A stretch of 64,000 bases of DNA, from assembly GCA_013400975.1 (NCBI GenBank), contig WBMZ01005416.1:58785-122784 (forward strand), read 5' to 3'. Positions 23,401 through 36,412 of the stretch are shown piece by piece. Under the pieces are notes generated by a model that saw only the letters and a list, made by a program, of their open reading frames with translations, made no database searches and was not told where the DNA came from. Both the position numbers and the translations under genes were made by a program. Each line of letters starts with the position of its first letter. Position 1 is the stretch's first letter. This DNA is from Atrichornis clamosus (taxonomy: Eukaryota; Chordata; Aves; Passeriformes; Menuridae).

Positions 23401-25250
23401 GCAAATCAACGCCACTTTTGGCCACTGCAGCAGCCACAGAAATGTTCCTTCCTCACCATCTCATGAATCAGCACTTCTGATGTCAAAGCTACACTCAAAC
23501 TGAAACACGCAGAAGTCCTGCATGGGAGGAAGAAGATTCCGAGCTCCACAAACGGATAAGCTGGCAAGATTAGGTGGTCTGTCAAGATTTGGGGCTTGGG
23601 TGATTTTTACTCCGCATTTCCACACTGCTAGTGATTTCACTTTAAATACGCAGCAGCCGAATGGTTGTAGCCAAATGCAGGTTTCAGTAGTTGCACTGAA
23701 TTTGAAAGCCAATGTATTTAACATTTAAATACACTGCATGCACCTTATGAATTATTTACTTACACCAGCCTTTCTGGAGATGCACGGATATTCTCACACC
23801 CACACAAGCATAGCAGCACAAGCACATCTATGTATATCAGCTGAGTCTTCTAGCTAATGATGCTTTTCTGTAGCTATTTAGCATGCTGCTATTTTCATTT
23901 ACAGGTCAGGGTGAGTAGTGGATATCAAATATGGACATTTTTTTGCCCAGTGAGGGACTGACACATCGGCTAGGATCACGTTGATGGTTATTCAACACAA
24001 CTGCAGTAGCCGCTATTTTTGCTCCATTCCCACAGCAGCAATAAAACAGTAGCACAAAACAGAAAGTGACACACCAGATACATTGAACAGCAGCTGCCCT
24101 TAAAATCCGAGCAATCCCCATGGACTGATTTGCCATTCGCAAACACTACCTCTTTTTTTTCCCTTCCTCTTCTGAGAGAGTGTAATTAAAGAAGAAGAGG
24201 GGAAAAACTGGGATCATACTAGCAGTTAGAGCAAAGAGTAAACAGTGAGACCAAAAATACCTGACCGTGCTTTGGGAGATGTGTGGAAAGGAATGCATCA
24301 GTAGGGTGTTTTCTTTAAGGAAAAAATATCAGGAATAGCAGGTGGACAGTGTCTTGCTGCACTGTCCAGTCCTTGCCTGATTAGTAAAAAAATTCATTCT
24401 TTACTCAATACCAAAGCAAGCAGTTGTGTATAAAAGCCAGGTAAGTAGTGAAAGCACACATCAAACATGCCCTTGGGCAGGATTAATGTATAGACAAGCT
24501 TTTGGAAAAGCATATTTTTCTTTTTTAAACAGATAAGTGTATTTTGAACTAAGGCAGGAAGACTTATGGTGTTTGACACTGCCCTGTTTTAAGTATTGCT
24601 CCTCATACGATATGGAATGAAAAAAACACTTCTCTGATGCCAGTGGGGAGAGGGACTTAAAAGAATACAAAAGTACCATTTCACTTGTAAGAGCTGCATT
24701 CTGATTTTTTTTCCAGCTGAACTCTGTAAGTGTGCAAAGTCCAAGAAACAGAATATGAATCTTTGATGAAGCAAACCTAAAATTTTATAGGCTTCGATTG
24801 TAATCATAATTGTATTATATTCAAATGCCAGGGCTCCTTTCTGAATAAACGCACTTAAAGTATTCTGTAGGACAACATTTCATGAGGAGGCTGAACTAAC
24901 CTGCACTTTCAAACTCAAGATGACATAGAGGCCAACCAGAACCAGAACTGGAGCTAAAAATAGTCAATGACCCAATCACTGCATAGCTTGTGATAGGAGT
25001 CTTTTTTTCATAACATATGTTCACAGATATGTCATCATCATCTGTTGTCAGACTAGTGGCAAATAAAGATTTGCAAATTTTCCTGCATTTCTCACATCTC
25101 TGTTTGTTCCACCAGTAACATTGCCTGCTTGCCTTTTATTCACCATGTCTGGCATGTTCTAGGAATTCTCTGTCATGCTAAGATCTTGTGTCCTTAATAT
25201 TTGTTTGCTTGGCTGTTTAAAACAGAAGTACAGCAAGTTTTCTTCTGTTT
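23401..25250. other. unassigned non-coding DNA
   Basis: No gene or interspersed repeat recognised; open frames are below 90 codons. Confidence 0.5.
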
Positions 25251-25267
25251 CCCCCCCCCCCACCCCC
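25251..25267. repeat. poly-C tract
   Basis: Eleven consecutive C followed by ACCCCC. The minus strand is a G-run and could be prone to slippage or G-rich structure. No gene context. Confidence 0.9.
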
Positions 25268-26091
25268 GCTTATATTTGCATTATGTTTACTTCTTCTGAA
25301 TTAGGAAGGACAGGAATCCCTTTCTATATCCTGCACACACCCTCAACAGTTTAAGACTCGAGTCATCCTTTTATTTAATATCAACAAACAAACCAGCCAA
25401 ATTTGATTCTGGATGAAAACGTAACTCTCAGCATAGTAAAGCTCAGGTAAGAGTACTGTTCCTGCTACTTCTAGCCAGGGGATCTGGAAATACTTCCCAG
25501 CTCCTATGACTGTTCTGCCTGCATGTCAGGATGAGTCCCAAGTCTTAATCTTCTCTTATTCTTTGATTTTCACTGGGAGAAGGCCAAGGTGTACAGGGAA
25601 GGAACATGCCAGAGCATGCTGTGAAAGGTCTGGATGATCTGAACAATAAGGCACTGGGAGTACAGGGTACAGGCATTGAGAATGACATGGATTTTTCTAT
25701 TTCCAGCACTAAAATGGGACCTTTTTTCCTCAAAAAATAGGAATTTGCAGTACAGAAAATTAATTTCCAAAGTGTGAGAGCTAGTGAGTATTAACTAGCA
25801 TTCATGACTGGTACCTACTACTAGAATTCTTTCATCATACCCTGTAAGCCACAGTTTTGCTCAAAATCTATTATTCTCTGTAGTCAGGCCTTGATGAGCA
25901 AGCAAGGTAAATAAATATGTGCAGAACGTCCCATCTCAATGGGATGACCCAAGTGGGTACAGCACAACTGTATTATGACAAATGTGCTGTCAGTGCTCAC
26001 AACAGGTCAAGCCCATCCACTAGGTAAATTTCATTTACCCCAGGGATGATATACCAACCATGCAGATTTTAAGGCTATGAGTTAAGTTTCC
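25268..26091. other. unassigned non-coding DNA
   Basis: Nothing recognised; short chance frames only. Confidence 0.5.
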
Positions 26092-26140
26092 CTGATGCTG
26101 ATGGGAATTTTAACCTCAGTCAAGGAAGTGTCTGGGCCTG
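26092..26140. repeat. possible ancient amniote repeat fragment
   Basis: GCTGATGGGAATTTTAACCT then CAGTCAAGGAAGTGTCTGGG resembles the '(ttgacttcaa)tgggagttttgcctgagtaaggactgcaggatcaggcc' layout of an old amniote interspersed repeat. Short and diverged; assignment is tentative. Confidence 0.35.
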
Positions 26141-29100
26141 AAGGAGCCTGAAGACACCAATAATCACTAGCAGGTGATGATTGTCTGTGTTGAATGATCC
26201 CATTTAAAATCCTGCCAGGCATCTATTTGCCTCTTCAGCTCCTTAGTTACTTTTGTGTATCTGGCCTTTGTTATTTGGAGAGTCTTTGGTTTATTCTTCT
26301 TTCTATAGTCTTTTGTCTTTGAAGGATTGATTTATTGCTATCTGATATGAGCTACATAATCCAACAAAAATGCCTTGTCTCAACAGTTTATAGTTCTGCT
26401 TAAGATTTATGTTTCATCCATCCTTCCTAGGAAAGTACTTGCTTTTTCTTCCTTACGATTTTAAATGTTTGCCTATTCAGAAATAAAATCCTCTTTTAGG
26501 AAAGGAAAAAAGGCTAAAGCCTGAATCACTTTAAACTCTACGATAGCTCAATTTAAGATGTGCTCTTTGTAACATTCCCTGGTGCATTCTTCCTAATGCA
26601 CTCAGATTGTTCCTACCCCTCACCCAAGCTCCTCCTCAGAATTTTCTCATTTTTGCCATGACTTTTATTGTGGTTGTTTCACCTTATTTAAAACCCTCTG
26701 GCCAACACAATTTTCATTGGTTTAACCCTGCCTTTGACTTCTTGAATCTCTGTGATCCTTTCTTCCACACCTTGGGATGAACGTTCTATCTTTAGCCAGT
26801 GTCTAATTATCTGCTTGATTGTTTAATCTCCTACCTGCCACCTTTCACTCATCCTTGGTCACACAATGAAATCCTGTTCTACAATTCCCTCCTAAAAGTG
26901 AGTTCTGCATTGAAATCCTCATGAAAGCAAATGTTGGGAAAGCTCCTGCAACAACACATTGTTTCTGATGCAGTGATGAATGCTGCAGTTTAACACAAAT
27001 AGCTATTTTACTTCTCAGTAAATGGTACTATTAGAACTCATATATTCTGCCATGCACCTCACTGGTTCACCTTGCCATGAAATGCAACACAGAAATGCAC
27101 AGCCCTGAGACCAGCAGTTTTATGCCCACTTTTGTGGGCAATTGAGTCTTCCAGGTGTGGAATTGCATAGGGAAATGGTGAACAACTGCAGCTCAGAGAG
27201 CTGCAAGGATGGGAACTCCAACCAAGGACTTACCACCTCCTTCCAAAACTGCACAGTGCCTAAACTGCTACCCTGGTTCGGAGTCCTGAGTCTGCTGGAG
27301 GGCTGTAACACCTTCACAGCACCATTGCACCAAGGGCTGGCAGCAAGGACAGGACGTGGTCCTCTGGATCTGAACGTTCAGTGAACCAGCCAGGCTGTGG
27401 TGGGGGAAAAGGGGACGTGAACTGGGCTTGTCTCCTGCCAAAATTCTGGTCCCAGCTGTTGTGTCTGGAAGCATTTTGCTCTGGAAGACGGTCACATTAG
27501 TACTTTGAGAATCCAAAATAATTTTCAACATCCTCAAGTTCGTGGACACTTGTAAGTAAACACATAAAGTAGGCCATGCATGTATTCACACCAATAAAAC
27601 TCATATCCAAAGTGAGAATGCTGTGGAAATGAAAAGCCTCTCAAAAATCAGGTGACCTTTCTATGGGCCCACCTATTTAGCTACACTTTTCTTGCCTCAG
27701 CTACTTTTCCTCAAAGGCATCAGAAGTTCTTCAGCCTCTGTGTACTTCAGCAGAAGGCACAGATACTTGATGTCTTTTAATAATCAACTTATTAAGTTCA
27801 ATGCCATTAACCTCTGCAGTAGTGCTTACTATGCACAAAATATGAAAATATTAAACATTTTAAAGAGGTTTTTTTATGTTTCATTTCAAACCCACTACTT
27901 CTGATTAAGGCAGTCAGTTCAATTCCTACCAGCTTGCATCTAAACCTTGTTGAAGTTTATGATAATCTATACCTAAAAAAAGAGGGGTGACTGACATTAA
28001 GTGTGCAAGCAAATATTTTTAACCCCAGAGCACAATCAAGGGTGGGTAGGTAGGCTTTGCTGCTCTCAACTAAGTTACATATGGGATTTGTGATGTGATC
28101 ACTCACATTTACGACGAGTGTCAATCCAACATCTGCTGTTACCATATTGGACTGTGAATATTTCAGATCAACAACTGAAATCCAGATGTGTTTGTGTCAT
28201 GAGCTCTATGCACTCTACTTGAAATCATTTGTCTTTAAAAACAGAATTATGGATGCACTCACGCTTGCTACAGTATCCTGAAATGTTCCTCCTGCACAGC
28301 AGAGCTTTTGTGGGAGAATTCAGCCACCTGGGTCCAAACTCCCTAACATTCCGAGCGAGAGGCATGTGCAGATGGGGACTCCCTCCCTTCTCACTGCAAC
28401 AGCTGAAAGCAGAATATAAACCATCATCACATTCTACATCATTATTAACCCCACCTCTAATTTGATTCTCTTGCACTAAACCCCCTAAACTTTCTCCCTT
28501 CTAAGGGTAGCATCACACTTTATATATGGTCACAAAATCAACAAAAGCCATACTTTTGTTTTTTCCCATGTCTCTCTACGCAGCTGAGTAATTCTACAAT
28601 GAAAATGGTTACTACAAGCAGTACATTCGTGACCTGCTAGGATTTATCAATTATCCTGTCTTATTTCTTTTTTTACTATTCAAGTTGAGGATTTCCACCC
28701 TGATCACTGGCTTCACCTTCCTTCCCTTGTGTAGGGGGAGTGGAGGGATAAGAGCTGTAGGAGACCTGGAGGGGTGATGAGGTGTAGGGAACAAAAGGGG
28801 CAGGACGGGCTAAGGAGCACCTCATGTAACCTGTGAGAACTTTTCAAAGTGACTTTATTAAGAGGACCATAGGGTTAGTCTAAATACTAAACACGGGTAA
28901 TTTTGCATATATCTAATGCTTTAACATCCTGCCCCAAAACAGTGTAATACTTCTGGTTAAAACAGAGGAAAGTTGTTGTTAAGGCTTAACTCATATCAGA
29001 ACACCATGAGACCAATTATTATTTATTTTGTTTTCTCCTTCCACCATGCTTGGGTTCTAGCTGCTGCTATAGCTGGGGTTCATGTGCACATATGCAAGAG

Positions 29101-29940
29101 CCACACATCTGTATATGAAATCAAACATGGGTGCCTGGACACCAGTCCTCAGCTTCCAAGAAAAAGGTAGATAGTCACAGATCTGACCTACTCCTTCTGG
29201 AGTTTAAAGTATTGCTGCCTTCAAAGGAGCGCGGAGGAGTGCTCGGTTCCCTGCGTGAGGTGAAACACAGAGGATTGCTCTCTGTGTACCATCAGCACGG
29301 CCCAGCGCAGCTCTCAAACTCCCTGGGACGTGGTGGGGAACACAGGAGTGAGCAGAGGAGCGAGCACAGCCAAGGCATCTCCCCAGCCACGGGGCAGCTG
29401 TGCACAGCCCTGCCCAAGGCTCTGCAGAAACCTGTGCCCAGAGCACTGAGGGCAGACCCACTCTGGCTAGGGCCACGCTCCAGAACTGTGCCACAGAGCT
29501 TAAAAACACCGCCCTGAGGAGGTTCCTGCACTGCAGGAAAGAGGTACAGGGAAGTGCTCACCAGAGCCAGGGGATCTACATTTACCCATCTGGGTTACTG
29601 ATTCATAATTCTGCTCCATAACACTTTTATTGGATAACCTTGCTCAAATATGTGTAACTTCAGAGACATGTTCCCTGTTTGTTAAAGGTACATGGCACTT
29701 CTCATATTCTAAGGAGAATTTATATTTTTAGACATGAGCCTAAGCAAAGAAGCTCTTAAGAAAAAAAACTATAATCAATCAGAAGTATTCTGACAAAAAA
29801 AAATCACTGGAAAATACTGATTTGTGGAATCCTGCCCTTCCTTTTCTTTTTTTGGTAGGATGAAGGTCAGAAAACCATTTTTCAGAATTCTAACTTTTTG
29901 TAAGAAAAAAGCTATACAGAATAAAGGCATTACTGTATTC
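26141..29940. other. unassigned non-coding DNA
   Basis: No gene recognised. Pyrimidine-rich text at 26.2-26.9 kb may be antisense LINE debris but lacks landmarks I can name. At 29.2-29.55 kb the sequence is GC-richer with overlapping chance frames on both strands (up to 128 codons) that translate to low-complexity Ser/Pro/Leu/Arg-rich text. Confidence 0.45.
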
Positions 29941-30015
29941 ACCTGAGACACAGGAGACCCAGATTCAACTTAGAGTCTTACCTGATTTAATTTTGGCCTC
30001 AGCAAATCTCAGGTG
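29941..30015 (+). repeat. possible MIR/L3-like ancient repeat fragment
   Basis: ACACAGGAGACCCAGATTCA followed by a TTTTGGCCTCAGCAAATCTC segment fits the 'acaggagacctgggttcaattcc ... ttgggcaagtcacttagcctctc' pattern of MIR/L3-type amniote repeats. It is short and diverged, and the borders are approximate. Confidence 0.4.
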
Positions 30016-31342
30016 AATGTCATGACCAACTGCGTACATCTCAGCCTCTGGTATTGGCCCAGGGAATTTATGGAGCCTGGGAATTACAAATGTTCCTCGG
30101 GTACTCATCAAGGAGGCAGGACAACGGCAGGAGTGGGACCCAAATCTGCACAAATAATGGGAAAGAAAAACAGGTGCAGAAAGGAATGAAACGAAAAAGG
30201 TCTCATCTTACAACGTGTCAGTCACAGAATGCTCTAAAACAGTAAGAAGATGAGTTTCTCTTCTATAAAACCTGGAAAAATAGAATGTCTTCCATGAGGT
30301 CTGAAATTCTCATTTATGGTGATAAATAAGCTTTAAACCATCCTCTTGAAAAAAATACAAGGACCATTAAATTCTGATATTCCCAAGCCTGAGGAAAACT
30401 CCTAGTGACTTTATTAAGAATTTTGTCTTGATGAATTGAGATTTTGGAGTTCAGGAGGTGGCCCTGAAATTTCAGGGTCAGATCTCTTCAGTACCACAAC
30501 TGAACACAAAACAACCAAGTTCAAAGGAATCACCCAGGACTCTGAAATTCTCCTCCTACCCCCAAGGCATCATGCAGCAATGTACAAGCCACAAATATCA
30601 TGTGCAATTTGCCTTCTATTTGCCAAGTTCTGGGTTCCTTTTCTGCTCCAGACTATTGTGCTACCCCACTGAATGCCACTGCAGGCTCAGTAAATGCCAC
30701 AGGAGGCCAAAGTCCATGGTTTCTCAGACTCCGCATTTCCCACGCTGCTTCGATTTACTTGTCACTATTTTCCTGCTTGATAACTGCAGGGATGAGAATA
30801 TTAGGAGTGGCAGTCTAATCAGTGACCACTCTGGGCAGTCAACCTGTCAGAGCTGAAAACTCATGAATGAGCTGCAGTGGGCCAGTGATAAGCCAACACA
30901 TCAACCAGAGCAGGAGGCTCCTCTGCAACAGGGCTCTTCCTCACCACACACCCCAGAGACAAAGGGAAGCCATACAATAAAACAAATTTTAAAAAAGCTC
31001 AAGCCAAAACCAAGCAAGGATCAAAAACCACGCAACAAAGATCTATTTTAAGCATAGTGAAAATAAAACAAAATATTTGTTGGTTCTTCAGACACAGTAT
31101 CAGGCAGCTACTGCACTAAAGGTAATATTTTTTTTTGCAGAGTCATAGCAAAGATCTGACTCTTTCTCACACAGTGAATCCAAATACCAGATGTGCACGA
31201 ATCCTTATAAATCTCATCAATAACTATTTAAAAATAAATAGATAAATATATGTATCTCAAACCCCACAAGTACAAGTAAATGAATTCAAATGTTCTCATT
31301 GCTCAATTAAATCTCATCCAGAGATGGGTCTGGGCAGCCATG
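30016..31342. other. unassigned non-coding DNA
   Basis: No gene recognised. A 132-codon plus frame (30458-30856) overlaps two other plus-strand frames and matches no known family. The A-rich stretch at 30975-31075 is simple sequence. Confidence 0.5.
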
Positions 31343-31445
31343 GCCCCAGTTCAACAAACCACTTAAGCATATGCTTAAAACAAGCTCTGGATCAATTCCC
31401 AGTGAGGATTAATGCATATTCGTAAATGCTTCACTCCTTTGGAGA
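31343..31445. repeat. ancient amniote repeat with 16-bp palindrome
   Basis: CCCCAGTTCAACAAACCACT followed by TTAAGCATATGCTTAA (31363-31378, a perfect 16-bp palindrome) matches the left arm of an old amniote repeat that reads 'cccagattcagcaaagcacttaagcatgtgcttaa'. A weaker right arm (GCATATTCGTAAATGCTTCA) follows. Non-autonomous and non-coding. The palindrome is seen directly; the family assignment is from memory of the consensus. Confidence 0.55.
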
Positions 31446-32478
31446 CCAGAGAATGAAATATTGCTCCAAAAGCCTTAAAAAGTAAAAACACAATTTTAGT
31501 TGCTTGTTTTTAAATTAGCTTAAGCCACACTGAATATTCTAGACTCAGCAAACTCTCCACAGACAAATGTTTATTTTCATTTTATAGCACCTTGTGCAAT
31601 GAAATTAAAATTTCAGAATGTAGCACCGGGAGGCCAGAGGGAGAGATGAGGACAGAAGGTGGAGGTTAATGCAGAAGGACTGTCTGAGGTTTCCAAGCAT
31701 ATTATAATAGAAAGCACATAAATAGGATGGCTAAGCCAGTAAATAATGATAGATCAATCTACTGCTATTTCTGTGGCTCTGCAAGATGTACATGTCCTGA
31801 CACTCCTGTTTATGTATTAAATTGAGAATGTGAATTGATACGAAGTGAAATGTTTTCTTTCCCTCAAGCTTCTTCTGTGCCTAGATGGACGGATGTTCAC
31901 ACTCCACTTTTTTCCTTTGGTTAACCAAAGAAATAAATTCTTGATTAGACCCACATTATTCATGTTTTGCAGAGAATTTTTTGCCTACACATACAAGTCC
32001 TGCTGGGGTAAGCCAGCAGAGACCTATTGACTTAGTGTCGTAGCAAATTACATGGCCCTATAGTCAGATGAAATATTAACTCAAGGGACTGATATTTTCA
32101 CTGGATCAAAGGCCGACTAATGAGAAACAGAACACTGGTTTTCAAAGAAGGTTTAAAAAGTTAGAACAAAACACAGATCATTTAATGTACTGCAAAAGTT
32201 GCAGTAACTTCCTGACAGTTTGCTTGCCTACAAACCTCCTGGCCCTGATTTATTAACATTAGCTGCTGTGCCAAGTCCGTGTCATAAAGGATAGATGCTG
32301 TGTGCCCACGCTCTGCTTGGAACTGCATAAACATGATCATCAACTAGATTTGACATCATAATCAAAACAATGAAAATAAGCTAAAGGTGGCAGGCAATGC
32401 CCAAGAAAATGTATTAAGAACTTCCGCCTACATAAGAAAAAATAAAATTTGTCTCCACTGATGGAGGGGAGGACCTGT
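31446..32478. other. unassigned AT-rich non-coding DNA
   Basis: No gene or repeat recognised; only short frames. Confidence 0.5.
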
Positions 32479-32650
32479 TTTTTAAAGGAATTCAGGTGCT
32501 TAAAGGAGCAGATGGGTGCACAGTGGGATTTTTAGAGGCTCTTTGATGGCAACTCCCACTGAAATCACTGTGTATTAGGCAGCTAGGTATTTCGGAAAAT
32601 TCACATTACCTGCATCTTTAAGCACCTAAATACCTTTAAATATTTGGCCC
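32479..32650. mobile_element. ancient MITE-like inverted-repeat element
   Basis: The left arm at 32479-32511 and the right arm at 32610-32642 are inverted copies matching at 28 of 33 positions; both contain AGGTGCTTAAAG or its complement. The right arm ends in TATTTGGCCC and the centre carries AACTCCCACTGAAATCACTG. This is the layout of an old palindromic non-autonomous element family abundant in non-avian reptiles ('aggtgcctaaagatgcag ... ctgcatctttaggcacct'). There is no coding capacity. The arms are a direct observation; the link to a DNA-transposon-type MITE is inference. Confidence 0.75.
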
Positions 32651-34024
32651 AAAGACAGCTTACTGTAACGTCATAGGAAACAGAATAGTCCCTGCTCAAG
32701 GGAAAATAGTTTATTGTATGGTCAATTAATTTTCTAGCAAGAGAAATCCATATAAGCAATTTGTAAGAGAAATTAGGCCAGAACTCCTGAGCTATGACTT
32801 CTAAATAGTATTTTGTAATTGAAATAAGAGATATGGTACACAAAGAAACCTTGGACTTTTTTTTTCCCCAAGATTATAACAGTGATGGTATGTGTACAGA
32901 TAAGGGGCTCATCTTAAAATGGAGCGCATCCAGAACCCATGGGCCTTATTCCCACCAAAGAGTGAAAGATAAATGTGGTACCTCAGTGTTTGTGAAGGGA
33001 GTCGGGGTCTGGTAAGTGCAGGGGCTACGGGAGGGACACATACCCTGCAGAGAAGGCAGGCAAATGGTCATAGGCGTCATTTGTCTCTTTGGCCTGGGAG
33101 AAAGACATCAGCAGTCACAGGTTTTGTCACAAGGAAGCTCTGGAATTCCAAACGTGAACCTGCAAGATTATTCAGGACATTTGTGTCCACCACTATGATG
33201 GGAAGGGGGCACTGCAGGTCTCACGGAGGTGAGACACTGCATCTGAAGTGGCTCACTGCCACTTAGATTTCTAATTTCACTTGTCCAAGGACAAGCTGAA
33301 GAGATCTAACATAGCAAATTCTGCACAAATCCTTTGACATCTACTCCAGGAGCAGGAGTCAGAAGTAAAGAAGCCCATCTACAGCCTGGCTTGTATTCAG
33401 GCTTTGCCCTGATAGCCTGAGGTTCAGGAAATCAAACAAGTTTCTTGGCTTACCTTTCACAGAAGAGGCAAATAACAGCTATAGTGCTGCACCGTGCCAC
33501 CTTTCAGTTGCAGAAGAGGATTTCTCCTGCATCACCAATCTGTGTATCCCATCCAAGTCACTTCATTTAATGTGGAAAAAAACAAGCAGTGACAGAACAG
33601 GGCCCTCAGAGTAAGGCTCCCAGCATAATGCAGCCACAAGAATTTAACAAGTGGGATTTACTTAACTGGTCACTAAGTGTTAGCATTGCTCTAAAGATAT
33701 ATGGCTGAAAGTGTTTCTCTGGCTATAAAGAAACAGAACCGAGGGAGCAGAGAAAATGCCTGGCAAGCAAACTCTCTCCCTTTTGTTTAATAGCTCTCTT
33801 CAGACTTGTAAGCCTAGAAAAAGCTTCATTAAAGTTAATGGACAAATCTTCCAGGAAAAATATTAAGTACTTAAATGTTACTGGTTTTGGTCTGAGCAGG
33901 CAAAATTTCTCTTCCTTGCTGGGCTCACCCCAAGACAGCAATCTTCAGGCAGAATTACATAAATATTGTCAGCTTTCAGGCTGGCTTTGTATCTCAGACC
34001 TGATGAGTGACTGGCAGAGTTCAT
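32651..34024. other. unassigned non-coding DNA
   Basis: No gene recognised. Text near 33.38-33.48 kb (GGCTTGTATTCAGGCTTTGC, then AGTTTCTTGGCTTACC) has a faint MIR-like layout but is too diverged to call. Confidence 0.45.
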
Positions 34025-34110
34025 GGGCCAGGTTCACCAGCCTTGTAAGTGGGCACAGCTTCACTACAGTCAGTGGGAGGCCTGCACACATTACAGGAAC
34101 CTTCCATAAA
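34025..34110. repeat. ancient amniote repeat fragment
   Basis: GGGCCAGGTTCACCAGCCTT, GTAAGTGGGCACAGCTTCAC and TACAGTCAGTGGGAGG follow an old amniote element pattern ('gggccaggttcaccactggtgtaagtgggtgcagctccactgaagtcagtgg') at almost every block. Same general class as the fragments near 16.9 and 40.9 kb. Non-coding. Confidence 0.6.
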
Positions 34111-36329
34111 TAGAACAGAGCTGTGTCCATTTGTACCAGAAATGACTGCAAATTGCTGCCAGCAACGTCACACAGAACATTTTTCACCCTGTAGACTTCA
34201 GGCAACCCACTCCTGAAGATACCATACAAAAATGCTGCCCCCAAGTCACTTCCTCAGCTACTGCCATGGCACCCCTCTCCCTTAACATTTAAAACCCCTC
34301 TGACACCGCAGTGCCAACCAGCCTTGCTCCACCTTCAGTGTGCTGCTATGCTCACTTTTCAATAGGTGACTCAGGCACAGATTGTGACCTTCACCGGGTC
34401 CCGGTGAGTCCACGGGGAGACACAGCAAGGTGCTGGGACAAACAAAGGTGAAGATGATCCCTCATAGAATAGATTTAACACTCAGTCTTTACCCACATCA
34501 GGCATTTCGCGGAAGAACTGCTTTAAATAAATTCTTCATGCATTCACAGTACAGAAAGAAAACATCCTGCTGAATACTTCTAAGGCAAAATTTAAAAAGC
34601 TCAGTTAAGAATACATGCTGCCATTTCAGATGAGATTTTAAATGGGTGGCCATTAAAAAAAAGGATGTGTAACTTCCACCCTAAGCCAGGCAAAATTGCA
34701 GCTAAGGACGGGACTCTGCACAAAGACAACTGCACTCTAGTACCACACCTGAGGTGAGACACAGCAAACATAATCTGCAGCTCCCATTTGGGTGTTGCAA
34801 AGTGTAAAAACAGCATTTGAGATGTCCTGTTCTTGCCAGACATGAATGATGCAATCAAAGATAAAGTATCCTGCTGTGAAGTCTGCAGCTCATACAGGGA
34901 GCACAGTGTAACAGAGACCACTTACACAACATGAGACTCCTGACTGCCCTTGGAACAAGGTTGGCAGAGACCCCTCTGGATGAACAAGGAGCTGTCATTT
35001 CTCATTAATGGCTTCTTTCTAAAAATTTTACATACTATCTTATTTACACGATTACTTATAAGTATGATACTGCTATCTGCTGTTTGTTCAAACCAATACA
35101 GTTAAAAATAGAAGAATAGATGGAGTTTGATGTGTAAGTGACCTGTTTTGGCAATTTTCAACAGTACATGAGAAAAGTGCATTGTGTCATGGCTTCTTTA
35201 AGCATAGCCAAGTGCAGTAGAAGAAAAATCATTAAAATACTCTAAGAGATATTTTAAAAATCTGAGAGGGTTTAAGAAATCTCTTGGCAGCATTGTCAGG
35301 TTGCTCAGCAAAACACACAATATTTCAATAATGATTGTCAGCTCTCCAGCTTATAAGCAGAGACTAAAAAATATGAGTCTGAAAATCCTTCTATAAGAAG
35401 GATGAACAGAAGGCTAAACACTTACATCGTCACTGGAAAACTGACAAAGCTCTCTTTGACAGAAACAAAAAGTTAAAATTTGGGGGGAGGGTTCAACTTA
35501 ACAAACCACATGTTTTTCCCATCAAAATTAAGGGGAAGAAATCCACTTCACTGTGCAAACTTAGCAGTCCAGGCTGACAGCACTGTGTGTACTGCAGGAC
35601 AGAATCAGGTGCACAGGGACCTGATGTTTGTGGGTTTGCATTTTGATCCTTAGCATCTGCTGAAGCGTCTGAAAAGCTATTCTAATTTACTCCCCAAAAC
35701 ATACTGACCCAAACAGGCTCAGACTGCTCATGAGATTTACAGGCTCATGCCCTGACTGACCTCCTGAAGAAAGTTGATTGAATACCTGCTTTTCAAAATT
35801 GAGCTTCATGTTTTAGGCAGAATCTAGCCACAATCCATAATCTAGTTTATGCAGACTCTAAATTTTTCACATTTTACTTCCAAATCCAAAAATTCATTAA
35901 CACTGACATTAACAAAATGTCCATCTTGATGACATTGCAATCCTGGAAATAGAATGCCACAAAGCTCCAAAGTTCCCAACAGCCCCTAAATATGGAGACA
36001 AGTTTGTGTTAGCCCATGATACACACAAGGAAAGGTTATTAGCTAATAACAACTTCCATTCCCCATTCAAACTCATGACTACTCTTTATTCAGTCAACGT
36101 TGCTGCAACTTTCATGCTTGACATTCCTGCAACTCTTGAGCTGCACACTTCTCCTGCATGTCTTCACCTGAGCAGCAGTCCCAGTTCACATCTCCCACTC
36201 TCCAAAAAGCTCGATCTCCTGATATTTTTCACCAGTCACTAGTTTTCAGTTCCCTTGGGATTAGACACCACAAAACTCCTTCTTTAGAAGAATCAATCTT
36301 CTCTAATTTTGTATGGAGCTTGCTTTGGA
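34111..36329. other. unassigned non-coding DNA
   Basis: Nothing recognised beyond chance frames (up to 106 codons, minus 34601-34921). The segment 35.0-36.0 kb is AT-rich. Confidence 0.5.
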
Positions 36330-36412
36330 TTGAGGGCACCTTGTGGCAGGGACAGCAGGGACAGTAGGGACAACTTTTTGTTCTGTTTGTACAGCACCTG
36401 TCATAAGGGCTT
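36330..36412 (-). repeat. ancient amniote repeat (MIR/L3-like), antisense
   Basis: GGCAGGGACAGCAGGGACAG, then AACTTTTTGTTCTGTTTGTA, CAGCACCTGTCATAAGGGC matches the reverse of a known amniote repeat layout ('ctttggggcagggactgtctttttgttctgtgtttgtacagcgcctagcacaatgggg'). The CAGGGACAG unit is present in three slippage copies inside the element. Same family as the copy at 50.4 kb, opposite orientation. Non-coding. Confidence 0.65.
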
